Source of the DNA: CBDUMN01 sp965368335
GTDB lineage: Bacteria; Pseudomonadota; Alphaproteobacteria; Rhodospirillales; JAPHRK01
Assembly (NCBI GenBank): GCA_965368335.1
Contig: CBDUMN010000054.1
Location: 1 to 23,393 of the forward strand
DNA: 23,393 bases
Direction: 5' to 3'
Position 1 is the stretch's first letter; each line of letters opens with the position of its first letter. Of this stretch, positions 1-7,387 are shown piece after piece. Position numbers and translations under genes: made by a program. The notes beneath the pieces were generated by a model. The model worked only from the letters and a program-made list of their open reading frames with translations, did no database searches and was not told where the DNA came from.

Positions 1-8
1 CAGGACGC

Positions 9-1928
9 ATGGCTTCTTCATCATCTAAATCCACCCCACCCTATCAAGACCCGGAAAAGCTTTGCCAACGGGTTCAGGGTTTGATGAACGGGAGGCAACT
101 AAAAAAGGCCGAGAACCTCTGTCGTCGATCAGCCCACGCCTACCCCAATCATCTTAATCTCAAACGTCTTTTGGGCGGTATCTGCATGCTGACCCACCGC
201 CCCGCCAATGCGGAAAAATTGTTTCGTGAGGTACTGGACAAAGAGCCGACCGACCCGGTGACTTTGACCAATTTAGGGACGGTGATGATGTTCACCGACC
301 GTTGGGGGGAGGCCGAAACCGCCTTCAAACTGGCCTTGGAACTACGAGCTGACCTGGCGGGAACGCTCGATCAGTTGGGGCAAGTCTACCACGCCCAGGA
401 ACGCCTGGACGACGCACTCGAGTGCTATGAAAAAGCCATTGAGGCCGATCCCTCCTATACCCGGCCGCACACCCGGATGGCGGTTATCTATATGGGTAAG
501 GGAGAGAAAGCTAAAGCATTTAAATCCTTGCGCATCATCGGCGAAGGCAAAGACGGCAAGGCTCATGCAAAGGTCGCGCTCGGCGATATGCATCTGGAAG
601 AAGGGCTGCCGGGACGCGCCGTTCGTTACTACAGCGAAGCGGGCCGCAAAATGCCCGAAAACATGGACGTCATGCGCAAGTTGGCCGACGCCTATAACCA
701 ATGTGGCGCGGCCGAACGCGCCCATCCTTTGCTTGAGCGGGTCGTTCAGCTCAAGCCAGAGTCCCCCCAAAGTTATGTCGCTCTCAGCAGCAACCTGACC
801 AACCTGGGCCGCATGGAAGAAGGCGAAGAAGCTCTCCGCACCGCCCTGCTGCTCGCACCGAACCATCCAGGCGCGCTCTGCCAACTCGCCATGATGGATA
901 AGATCACCCCGGAATCGAAAGAAACCCAGAGGATGCTCTGGTTGGTCCGGGGCAAGCGCCTCGCCGCCAGCCAACGCATCGCCGTCCACACCGGGCTGGG
1001 CCGCATCTATGAAAAAAGCGGCGACTTCCAGCTTTCATTCGCCCACTACTCCACCTCGGCCCGGCTGCGCCGCGCCAATTTCGAGCGTAACAAGCAGGTT
1101 TACCTTCGGGAAACCACAACCCGCAGCGTCGATATGTTCATCGAGGTTTTCACGCCGGAGTTTTTCGAGCAACGCGAAGGTTGGGGCAACTCCTCGAAAG
1201 TTCCCGTCTTTATCGGCGGCTTACCGCGCTCAGGCACGACACTCACCGAACAGATCATCGCCGCTCACCCGCAGGCCTTCGGTGCGGGCGAATTGATGGA
1301 TATCCCACGCATTTCGGATGCCGCCGTACGGATGACCGGGCGCAAGCGCCGCGCCCCACGCTGCTTTCCCCTGCTAACCAAGGCTCAAATCGGGCAACTT
1401 GCATCACAATACCTCAGCCGCCTGGAAAATCTTTCCCAAGGAAAGGCCGCCAAGGTCACCAATAAGTTACCGGGCAACTTCATGCATATGGGACTCATCG
1501 CCCTGCTTTTCCCCAAGGCCCCGCTCATCCACTGCAAACGCATCCCTCAAGACAGCCTGCTTTCCTGCTTCTTCACCAATTTCGCCAACGGCCATCTCTA
1601 CAGCTACGACATCGGCGACCTGGCCCATTACTGGCGGCAATACAAACGGATCATGGATCATTGGGAGGCGGTCTTGCCGGACCGTATCTTCCAGGTTCGG
1701 TATGAAGACACCATCGCCGAACCTGAAACGCGCAGCCGCGCCCTCATCGATCATTGTGGCTTGGAATGGGATGAAGCCTGCCTTTCCTTCCACAAAGTCG
1801 AACGGCCCATCATGACGGCCAGCAAGCTTCAGGTTCGCAAGCCCATCTACAAAACGTCGGTGGCCCGCTGGAAGCGCTTTGAGCCCTGGCTTGGACCAAT
1901 GAATGATATTCTCGCCGAGTTTGCTTAA
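9..1928 (+). CDS. TPR-repeat sulfotransferase family protein
   Basis: This 639-residue protein joins an N-terminal tetratricopeptide repeat array (about residues 20-300) to a C-terminal sulfotransferase domain (about 395-639). The TPR part shows repeated helix pairs such as the segment ending EKAIEADPSY. The sulfotransferase part begins with the PAPS-binding P-loop FIGGLPRSGTT (401-411). A second nucleotide-binding region, HCKRIPQDSLLSC, lies near 508-520, and the typical C-terminal motif SVARWKRFEPWL near 617-628. The family moves sulfate from PAPS to a hydroxyl or amine acceptor, and the TPR region probably binds the acceptor; the substrate cannot be read from the sequence. No signal peptide is seen, so it is likely cytoplasmic. 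Only eight bases precede the ATG, so an earlier start outside the window cannot be excluded. Its stop lies 3 bp from the convergent kinase gene. Confidence 0.85.
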   Translation: MASSSSKSTPPYQDPEKLCQRVQGLMNGRQLKKAENLCRRSAHAYPNHLNLKRLLGGICMLTHRPANAEKLFREVLDKEPTDPVTLTNLGTVMMFTDRWGEAETAFKLALELRADLAGTLDQLGQVYHAQERLDDALECYEKAIEADPSYTRPHTRMAVIYMGKGEKAKAFKSLRIIGEGKDGKAHAKVALGDMHLEEGLPGRAVRYYSEAGRKMPENMDVMRKLADAYNQCGAAERAHPLLERVVQLKPESPQSYVALSSNLTNLGRMEEGEEALRTALLLAPNHPGALCQLAMMDKITPESKETQRMLWLVRGKRLAASQRIAVHTGLGRIYEKSGDFQLSFAHYSTSARLRRANFERNKQVYLRETTTRSVDMFIEVFTPEFFEQREGWGNSSKVPVFIGGLPRSGTTLTEQIIAAHPQAFGAGELMDIPRISDAAVRMTGRKRRAPRCFPLLTKAQIGQLASQYLSRLENLSQGKAAKVTNKLPGNFMHMGLIALLFPKAPLIHCKRIPQDSLLSCFFTNFANGHLYSYDIGDLAHYWRQYKRIMDHWEAVLPDRIFQVRYEDTIAEPETRSRALIDHCGLEWDEACLSFHKVERPIMTASKLQVRKPIYKTSVARWKRFEPWLGPMNDILAEFA

Positions 1929-1931
1929 TCT

Positions 1932-2795
1932 CTAAAGCTCAGGCAGATTTTCGAGCAGTTCCCGCGCATCTTTGGGGCGGTCCTGGGGTTGACGCTCCAG
2001 CGCAGCCATCACCCAATCGCTCAAAGCCTTATCCATCTCAATATCGATATCTCTGGGGGGCGTGACCGGCTTACCGTATTCGGTTTCGGGAAGCCGCCCG
2101 GTGATCATTCGGTAAGCCATCACGCCGACCGAATAAACATCGGTGCGCTCATCAACCAGTTCGAAACGTTTAGCGAACAACTCAGGGCTCATATAGGCTC
2201 GCTGGGCTCCAAGGCTGGTGAGAGGAGTAAAACCCTCGCCATCGTTCCCTTGCGCCATGCTGAAGTCACCCAATCGCAGTACACCGCCCTGACCAAGAAA
2301 TAAATTTGTCGGGTTGATATCACGGTGAACGATCCCCCGATCATGAAGAGAGGCCAACCCTGCCAAACATTCCTGAAGCACCGACACCACACGAGGCGCC
2401 ATCAAGCTTCTCGGGCGTGGCCGTAGGGGCGTCTGGACCCAAATTTCATTCCATAGACTGACCGGATGCAGCGGCATCATAAAAAAGGGGACATCAGCTT
2501 CTCTATCGGCATAGAGACAACGGACCAGGTTTTCATGGGAAAATTGAGAGATCGTATCCAATTCGAATAGAAACTTTTCCCTCGACTTTTTCAGATCGGC
2601 TTCTGGAAATCTCTCCACGGCATCCGGACGTTCGACTGCAGGCATGGGAGCGTAGCGTTTTATCGCCACCAAGTTGCCTTTTCGCTCATCCCGCGCGACG
2701 AAAACAGACGCAAACAAAGACCGATGAAGAGGATAGAGCAGCCGCAAATGAAGGGGGTCCCGCGTTGCTTTGCGTTCATTTTCGCCGTTCATCAT
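1932..2795 (-). CDS. Atypical serine/threonine protein kinase
   Basis: This is a 287-residue, single-domain Hanks-type kinase without a transmembrane segment, so it is probably soluble. The VAIK lysine is K46, E78 is a candidate for the C-helix glutamate, the catalytic loop HRDINPTN has D159 and N164, and DFS (177-179), MSPE (202-205) and DVYS (219-222) mark the rest of the fold. Several canonical residues differ. The glycine-rich loop before VAIK contains no clear GxGxxG, the catalytic-loop lysine is asparagine (HRDIN instead of HRDIK), and DFG is DFS. Phosphorylation of Ser/Thr is expected from the family, but these changes may mean weak activity or a scaffold role. It starts with two adjacent ATG codons (2795 or 2792). 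It is divergent from the glycosyltransferase with 92 bp between them. Confidence 0.82.
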   Translation of the reverse strand: MMNGENERKATRDPLHLRLLYPLHRSLFASVFVARDERKGNLVAIKRYAPMPAVERPDAVERFPEADLKKSREKFLFELDTISQFSHENLVRCLYADREADVPFFMMPLHPVSLWNEIWVQTPLRPRPRSLMAPRVVSVLQECLAGLASLHDRGIVHRDINPTNLFLGQGGVLRLGDFSMAQGNDGEGFTPLTSLGAQRAYMSPELFAKRFELVDERTDVYSVGVMAYRMITGRLPETEYGKPVTPPRDIDIEMDKALSDWVMAALERQPQDRPKDARELLENLPEL

Positions 2796-2887
2796 TCAAC
2801 CCCAATAAATCCCCAAATAAGGTTCGCCAGCCTACTCCCACCTTCTGACTTCCCGCAAGTCTATCGAATGGCCTAAAGTCTCATCCC

Positions 2888-4087
2888 ATGAAAGTTTTGC
2901 TTGTCAGCCGTCGTTATCCGCCACACCCAGGAAGAGGATCGGCCTATACGACTCAAAGGCTCGCGGAGGAATTGTCCCGACGCGGCATTGAGGTTGTTGT
3001 CATCAACTCACCGGATATCGCGGAGACGACCACTCGCTGGCACAACGGCGTGATGGTCTACGACCTGCCCATCCCCAATTTCAACAAGCTCTCCCTATTG
3101 CGGGAACGGAAAGACCCACAATCGCAAGCCGTGTTCAAACGCATGCTGGCCCGACGCAACGAAGTCATCGGCAACATCGCGGAAATTATTGGCAAAGAAG
3201 CGCCGACCATCGTTCATACGATGACCACGTCCTTCCCGCCCGGCCCCCTTTGGCGCAGAATCAAGGAAATGGGCTTTCCCATCGTTCATACTCTTCAGCT
3301 CCACACTCTGCTCTGCCACAACGAGTTGATGTTTAAGGAAGGTCGCCGTTGCCAGACCCCTTGCGGCCGTGAATGTCAAAAGATTGTCGATACCGGACGG
3401 AAAACCACCCGCCATGTCGATGCGGTCGTCGGCTGCTCGCAATTCATCACCGACCTGCATATAGACCAAGGACTGTTTCAGAACGCCGCAATTAGAACAG
3501 CCATATTCAACAGCACACCCACCAATCCTTTACCCAAACGCCAACGGCGGCCCAAGGAACGTTTGCAGATCGGCTTTCTCGGACAGATTTCCACCGACAA
3601 GGGGATCGGATGGCTTTTACGGCAACTTAAGCAGCTGCCAAGCACCAATTACGACCTTTGGATCGCCGGTCGTGGAAGTCGACAGAATCAGACGGTTATC
3701 GAAAGGCAGATAAAAAACCTTCCAGCCAAATTTATCGGTTATCAACCGGCCGATAAATTCCTCACTCATATCGACCTGCTCGTCATACCGTCATTGTGGG
3801 ACGAGCCTTTCGGCCTGATCGCCGCCGAAGCGCTTGCCGCCGGAACGCCCATTCTGACCGCTCGACGTGGTGGGCTGATCGAAATCGCTAAAGCCTCCAG
3901 CGGTGTCGCTGAATTATTTGAGCCGGACGCCCCGAGGACATTTCTCACCAAAATGAACCGACTCATCAATAACCCGATTCCACTGCGCGATCCCGCTCTA
4001 CATGAGAAGTGCCGCAAAGCCGCAAAACGCTTTTCGGTTCAGCGCATGGCCGATGACTATATTTCGGTTTACGAAAAGATTGTCTGA
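2888..4087 (+). CDS. Glycosyltransferase family 4 (GT-B fold)
   Basis: This 399-residue protein has the two-lobed GT-B architecture. The N-terminal Rossmann half opens with MKVLLVSRRYPPHPGRGS, with the usual glycine loop for acceptor handling. The C-terminal half begins near residue 228 (GFLGQISTDKGIGWLL) and carries the retaining-enzyme EX7E motif, E306-PFGLIAA-E314, which contacts the nucleotide-sugar donor. A cysteine group at residues 143, 155, 159 and 163 in the middle resembles a cysteine patch found in some GT4 enzymes. It likely adds a hexose to a surface glycan or lipid at the cytoplasmic face; donor and acceptor are not deducible. The ATG lacks a clear Shine-Dalgarno sequence. It ends one base before the stop of the convergent small cysteine-rich gene. 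Confidence 0.85.
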   Translation: MKVLLVSRRYPPHPGRGSAYTTQRLAEELSRRGIEVVVINSPDIAETTTRWHNGVMVYDLPIPNFNKLSLLRERKDPQSQAVFKRMLARRNEVIGNIAEIIGKEAPTIVHTMTTSFPPGPLWRRIKEMGFPIVHTLQLHTLLCHNELMFKEGRRCQTPCGRECQKIVDTGRKTTRHVDAVVGCSQFITDLHIDQGLFQNAAIRTAIFNSTPTNPLPKRQRRPKERLQIGFLGQISTDKGIGWLLRQLKQLPSTNYDLWIAGRGSRQNQTVIERQIKNLPAKFIGYQPADKFLTHIDLLVIPSLWDEPFGLIAAEALAAGTPILTARRGGLIEIAKASSGVAELFEPDAPRTFLTKMNRLINNPIPLRDPALHEKCRKAAKRFSVQRMADDYISVYEKIV

Positions 4088-4088
4088 G

Positions 4089-4277
4089 CTAATCGGCTTT
4101 CGTCGCTTTTTTCTTTCTTCCCGGCGAGCGCTTCAACCCGGCAGGAGGGTTTTTATCTTCATTGGCGAAACTGTAGCGGCCGAACAGCACACACCCCTTC
4201 ATACCGGGATCGCATTCGCGCCCCGTAACTTTGCCGCAATGGCCTTCCTTATAATGGGGACAGCCCCAACCGCTCAT
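4089..4277 (-). CDS. Small four-cysteine conserved protein
   Basis: This 62-residue protein starts MSGWGCPHYKEG and has four cysteines at residues 6, 14, 22 and 29 (spacing CX7CX7CX6C), including the block CDPGMKGCVLFGRY. A basic, probably disordered tail follows (SPGRKKKATKAD). The frame is open further upstream (to 4433), but the start at 4277 is preferred: GGAG lies about 10 nt upstream and the longer version would run through the neighbouring divergent gene. The compact cysteine core suggests zinc or iron-sulfur binding, and I recall similar short proteins with a CxPGxKGCVL block in other proteobacteria. No function is known to me. It is divergent from the SUMF1-fold gene with 65 bp between their preferred starts. 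Confidence 0.65.
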   Translation of the reverse strand: MSGWGCPHYKEGHCGKVTGRECDPGMKGCVLFGRYSFANEDKNPPAGLKRSPGRKKKATKAD

Positions 4278-4342
4278 TTTTAGTGTGCTCCAAGCGTCTG
4301 CTTCCCCATATATTAGGACGTTCCATTGCAAGGAGGAAGCCC

Positions 4343-5293
4343 TTGAAGAGACGATTGCGATATTTGTCCCTTGTTCTTTTCTTGATTGGCAGCCCGATTT
4401 TCGCGGCGTTCCCCGCCTTTGCGCAGGATACAAAATCCTTCTCAGCTCCGACCTCGCCTCTGATTTTCAAAGACCCCCTCGCAAACGGAGGCGCTTGTCC
4501 CCATTGCCCCCAGATGGCGATGCTCCCTCCAGGCCTGTTTGTAATGGGGGCCATGCCGGGCGTGGGAAACAACAATGAGCGCACATCGCGCAACCGACCG
4601 ATCCCCGTGGAAATCAAAACGCCATTTGCCATTTCGGTGCATGAGGTAACACGCAGCGAATTTGCCGCCTTCATCGAAGCGCGCCCCCAACACGACGCCA
4701 AACCAGGCTGCGCCGGTCTGTTTGACGGAATTTTTGAAAAGCGCACTAACGCAAGTTGGAGACAACCGGGCTTTACCCAGGCCGACGATCACCCGGTGGT
4801 TTGCGTGACCTGGGAACAGGCAAACGCCTATGCGGCTTGGCTCAGCGAGCTTTCCGGCCAGGATTACCGTCTGCCATCCGAGGCGCAATGGGAATACGCC
4901 GCTCGGGCGGGAAGCGCCGGACGCTACTGGTGGGGCGAACGCATGGAACAGGGAAAAGCCAATTGCTTCGGCGACCAATGCGCCGAAGGGTATGCCGCCA
5001 CTGCGCCTGCCGGAGCCTTTGAAGCCAACCCCTTCGGTCTCCACAATCTAGTCGGAAACGTCTGGGAATGGACCGACGATTGTTATCTGTTCAATATTTA
5101 CGACCAAAAACCGCATGCCTTTCCGCTGGCGACCAAGGGCCCCAACGGTTGCAAGCGCGTCATCCGTGGCGGCTCATGGAGCGATAACCCCTGGGTTTTG
5201 CGCTCCAGCATGCGCGAAAGTTCTCGCCCGGATGTGCCCCTTAACGACCTCGGGTTCAGGGTCGTTCGTCACTCAAGCAATCTGCCAATTTAG
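4343..5293 (+). CDS. Secreted SUMF1/FGE-sulfatase-fold protein
   Basis: This 316-residue protein has the formylglycine-generating-enzyme fold. I place the start at TTG 4343, because AGGAGG (4331-4336) sits six bases upstream and the result is a clean signal peptide: MKRRLR, a hydrophobic core, then AFPAFA cleaved before QDT (about residue 27). An upstream in-frame GTG (4283) would extend it but spoil the signal. Family hallmarks are EVTRSEFAAF (101-110), RLPSEAQWEYAARAG (176-190), GNVWEWTDD (238-246), RGGSWS (275-280) and GFRVVR (304-309). In true FGE enzymes two cysteines lie shortly before the final GFR motif. Here that stretch reads LRSSMRESSRPD with no cysteine, so sulfatase activation is unlikely and a ligand-binding or structural role is more plausible. 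A CPHC motif is at 52-55. Confidence 0.82.
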   Translation: MKRRLRYLSLVLFLIGSPIFAAFPAFAQDTKSFSAPTSPLIFKDPLANGGACPHCPQMAMLPPGLFVMGAMPGVGNNNERTSRNRPIPVEIKTPFAISVHEVTRSEFAAFIEARPQHDAKPGCAGLFDGIFEKRTNASWRQPGFTQADDHPVVCVTWEQANAYAAWLSELSGQDYRLPSEAQWEYAARAGSAGRYWWGERMEQGKANCFGDQCAEGYAATAPAGAFEANPFGLHNLVGNVWEWTDDCYLFNIYDQKPHAFPLATKGPNGCKRVIRGGSWSDNPWVLRSSMRESSRPDVPLNDLGFRVVRHSSNLPI

Positions 5294-5333
5294 AAAGCCT
5301 CAAAATAAGTTGTATTTGTCAATCCTGAGAACC

Positions 5334-5387
5334 ACTTCCCTCTAAAGCGACAAACTGCGCAAAGAACAACCAATAAGAGAGGGAAGT
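5334..5387 (+). promoter_or_regulatory. Inverted repeat that can hide the receptor's ribosome binding site
   Basis: Positions 5334-5343 (acttccctct) are the perfect reverse complement of 5378-5387 (agagggaagt). The second arm contains the Shine-Dalgarno sequence of the globin-MCP gene, whose ATG is at 5389. If the transcript starts upstream of 5334, a 10-bp helix with a 34-nt loop would bury the whole ribosome binding site. This is seen directly in the sequence; a regulatory role is inference. Confidence 0.5.
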
Positions 5388-5388
5388 C

Positions 5389-7299
5389 ATGCTTTTTAAA
5401 AGTCCCGTCGAAACGAAGAACTTCCAATCCATGATGGAAGATATCCCGGTCAACGTCATGACTTGCGACTTAAGGGATTTCCGGATCAACTATTTGAATC
5501 AGACAAGTATCGAGACGCTGCGCAAAATTGAGCATCTGCTTCCCTGCCGGGCCGACGATATGCTCGGACAGAGCATCGATATCTTCCATAAGGCACCCGA
5601 ACATCAGCGCCGCATTCTGGCCGACCCGCGAAATCTGCCCTTCGCAACTCATATTCGGCTAGGCGAAGAGACGCTCGATCTGCTGGTCACGGCAATCTAC
5701 GACAAGAACGGCAAATACCTCATGCCCATGCTGACCTGGAGCGTGATCACCGAAAAGGTGCAGGCTGAGGAAGACGCCGCCAGACAGATGCAGATGATCG
5801 ACCAGATGCCGGTCAACGTGATGTTCCTCGACATTGAAGACTTTACCATCACGTTCATGAACCAGACCAGCCTCGAAACCCTGCAACCGCTCGAACATCT
5901 TTTACCCTGCAAAGCCGAAGAAATCGTCGGTCAGTCCGTCGACATTTTTCACAAGCACCCGGAGCATCAGCGCGCCATGCTGCGCGACCCGAACAACCTG
6001 CCGCACCGCGCCAAAATCAAGCTGGGCGATGAAACTCTCGATCTCAGGGTGAGCGCGGTCACCAACCAAAGAGGCGACTATATCGGCGCTATGCTGACCT
6101 GGAATGTGATCTCCAAGCAAGAACGGCTTGCCGACGATTTTGAATCCAACATCAAAGGTGTCGTCCAATCGGTGGCCAGCGCTTCGACTGAAATGCAGTC
6201 GACCGCTCAATCGATGGCGTCTACGGCGGAGGAAACCAACATTCAGGCCTCAACCGTCGCAGCGGCATCCGAGCAACTGACCAGCTCGATCACCGAGATT
6301 TCCAGTCAAGTCGTGCGCTCGGCCGAAATCGCCATGCAGGCCGTAGAGGAAGCCGAGCGCTCCAACCAGCAAGTCAGAGGGCTGGCGGAAGCCGCTAGAC
6401 AAATCGGTAAAGTAGTCAGCCTGATAAATGATATCGCTAGTCAAACCAACCTCTTGGCCCTAAACGCCACTATCGAAGCGGCACGAGCCGGGGAAGCCGG
6501 AAAAGGCTTTGCTGTTGTCGCCAATGAAGTCAAAGGTCTCGCCAACCAAACGGGCAAGGCGACAGAAGAGATTGCCGCCCAGGTCAGCGCCATTCAAGGA
6601 GCCACAGATGGCGCAGTCGCCGCCATTGAAAGCATCTCCCGCACCATCAACGAGATCAGTGAAATCCAAACCAGCATCTCCTCAGCCGTTGAAGAACAAT
6701 CGGCGGCAACCCAGGAGGTAACCAGCAATATCTCAGGCGTCACGCAAGCCTCAAGCGAAACCGGCCACGCCGCAACCGAGGTTCTAGGGGCATCCCGTGA
6801 ACTATCACAGCAATCCGAACATCTCGGTCTTCAGGTAGACAACTTCCTGATTGAAATCCGCGAGGAAGGCGGCAAACGGTCACCCAGCATCAATGAGGAA
6901 CAGAAAAGACTCGTTCAGGCGTCGTTCGCTAAACTCGAACCGACGGCAAATCAGGTGGCCGAAATGTTCTATGATCGTCTGTTCGCCCTCGACCCAACCG
7001 TCGAGCCCCTGTTCAACGGCGACATGCATACCCAGGCGCGCAAGCTGATGACCATGATTAAAACGGCAGTCAACGGCCTTGACCGTCTCGACACGATCAT
7101 TCCCGCCGTCGAAGAGTTGGGCCGACGTCACGAGACTTACCGCGTTGAGGACAGCCACTACAACACGGTCGGCACGGCCTTAATGTGGACCCTTGAGCAG
7201 AATCTCCGCCAAGATTTCACGCCCGATGTAAAGGCCGCCTGGAACGCCGTTTACTCCATTCTGGCGACCTCCATGCGCAACGCGGCGAAAAACCAGTAA
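5389..7299 (+). CDS. PAS-PAS-MCP receptor with C-terminal globin domain
   Basis: This 636-residue cytoplasmic receptor has no membrane segment and no HAMP domain. Two related PAS domains (about 12-128 and 132-246) share the pattern PVNVM, NQTS, EHLLPC, QSxDIFHK and PEHQR. They are followed by a methyl-accepting signalling domain (about 250-490) with the kinase-contact hairpin tip (IASQTNLLALNATIEAARAGE, within 349-370). A haemoglobin-type globin domain closes the protein (about 500-634), with Tyr528 at the B10 position, Gln549 at E7 and the proximal haem histidine candidate His581 in RRHETY. By family knowledge the globin would bind haem and O2 or NO, and the MCP part would control a CheA kinase. 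The usual globin-coupled receptor (HemAT) carries its globin at the N-terminus, so this order is unusual. No che genes are in the window. Confidence 0.9.
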   Translation: MLFKSPVETKNFQSMMEDIPVNVMTCDLRDFRINYLNQTSIETLRKIEHLLPCRADDMLGQSIDIFHKAPEHQRRILADPRNLPFATHIRLGEETLDLLVTAIYDKNGKYLMPMLTWSVITEKVQAEEDAARQMQMIDQMPVNVMFLDIEDFTITFMNQTSLETLQPLEHLLPCKAEEIVGQSVDIFHKHPEHQRAMLRDPNNLPHRAKIKLGDETLDLRVSAVTNQRGDYIGAMLTWNVISKQERLADDFESNIKGVVQSVASASTEMQSTAQSMASTAEETNIQASTVAAASEQLTSSITEISSQVVRSAEIAMQAVEEAERSNQQVRGLAEAARQIGKVVSLINDIASQTNLLALNATIEAARAGEAGKGFAVVANEVKGLANQTGKATEEIAAQVSAIQGATDGAVAAIESISRTINEISEIQTSISSAVEEQSAATQEVTSNISGVTQASSETGHAATEVLGASRELSQQSEHLGLQVDNFLIEIREEGGKRSPSINEEQKRLVQASFAKLEPTANQVAEMFYDRLFALDPTVEPLFNGDMHTQARKLMTMIKTAVNGLDRLDTIIPAVEELGRRHETYRVEDSHYNTVGTALMWTLEQNLRQDFTPDVKAAWNAVYSILATSMRNAAKNQ

Positions 7300-7387
7300 A
7301 TAAAGGAAACGCTACGCAAGACTTTAACCCATCACCAAGACCGCATAACATGGAGCCATCTGAATCGACGAATTTGGGGCGATATCA

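Noticed and set aside
342..989. 215-codon frame antisense to the TPR region
   Set aside because: It is opposite a clear TPR-sulfotransferase gene and has no family features or ribosome binding site.
4442..5044. 200-codon frame antisense to the SUMF1-fold gene
   Set aside because: The plus-strand frame has the full set of FGE-fold motifs; this one has none.
5300..5330. FNR-like half sites (ttgtatttgtcaa) before the globin receptor
   Set aside because: The spacing is one base short of TTGAT-N4-ATCAA and only loosely symmetric.
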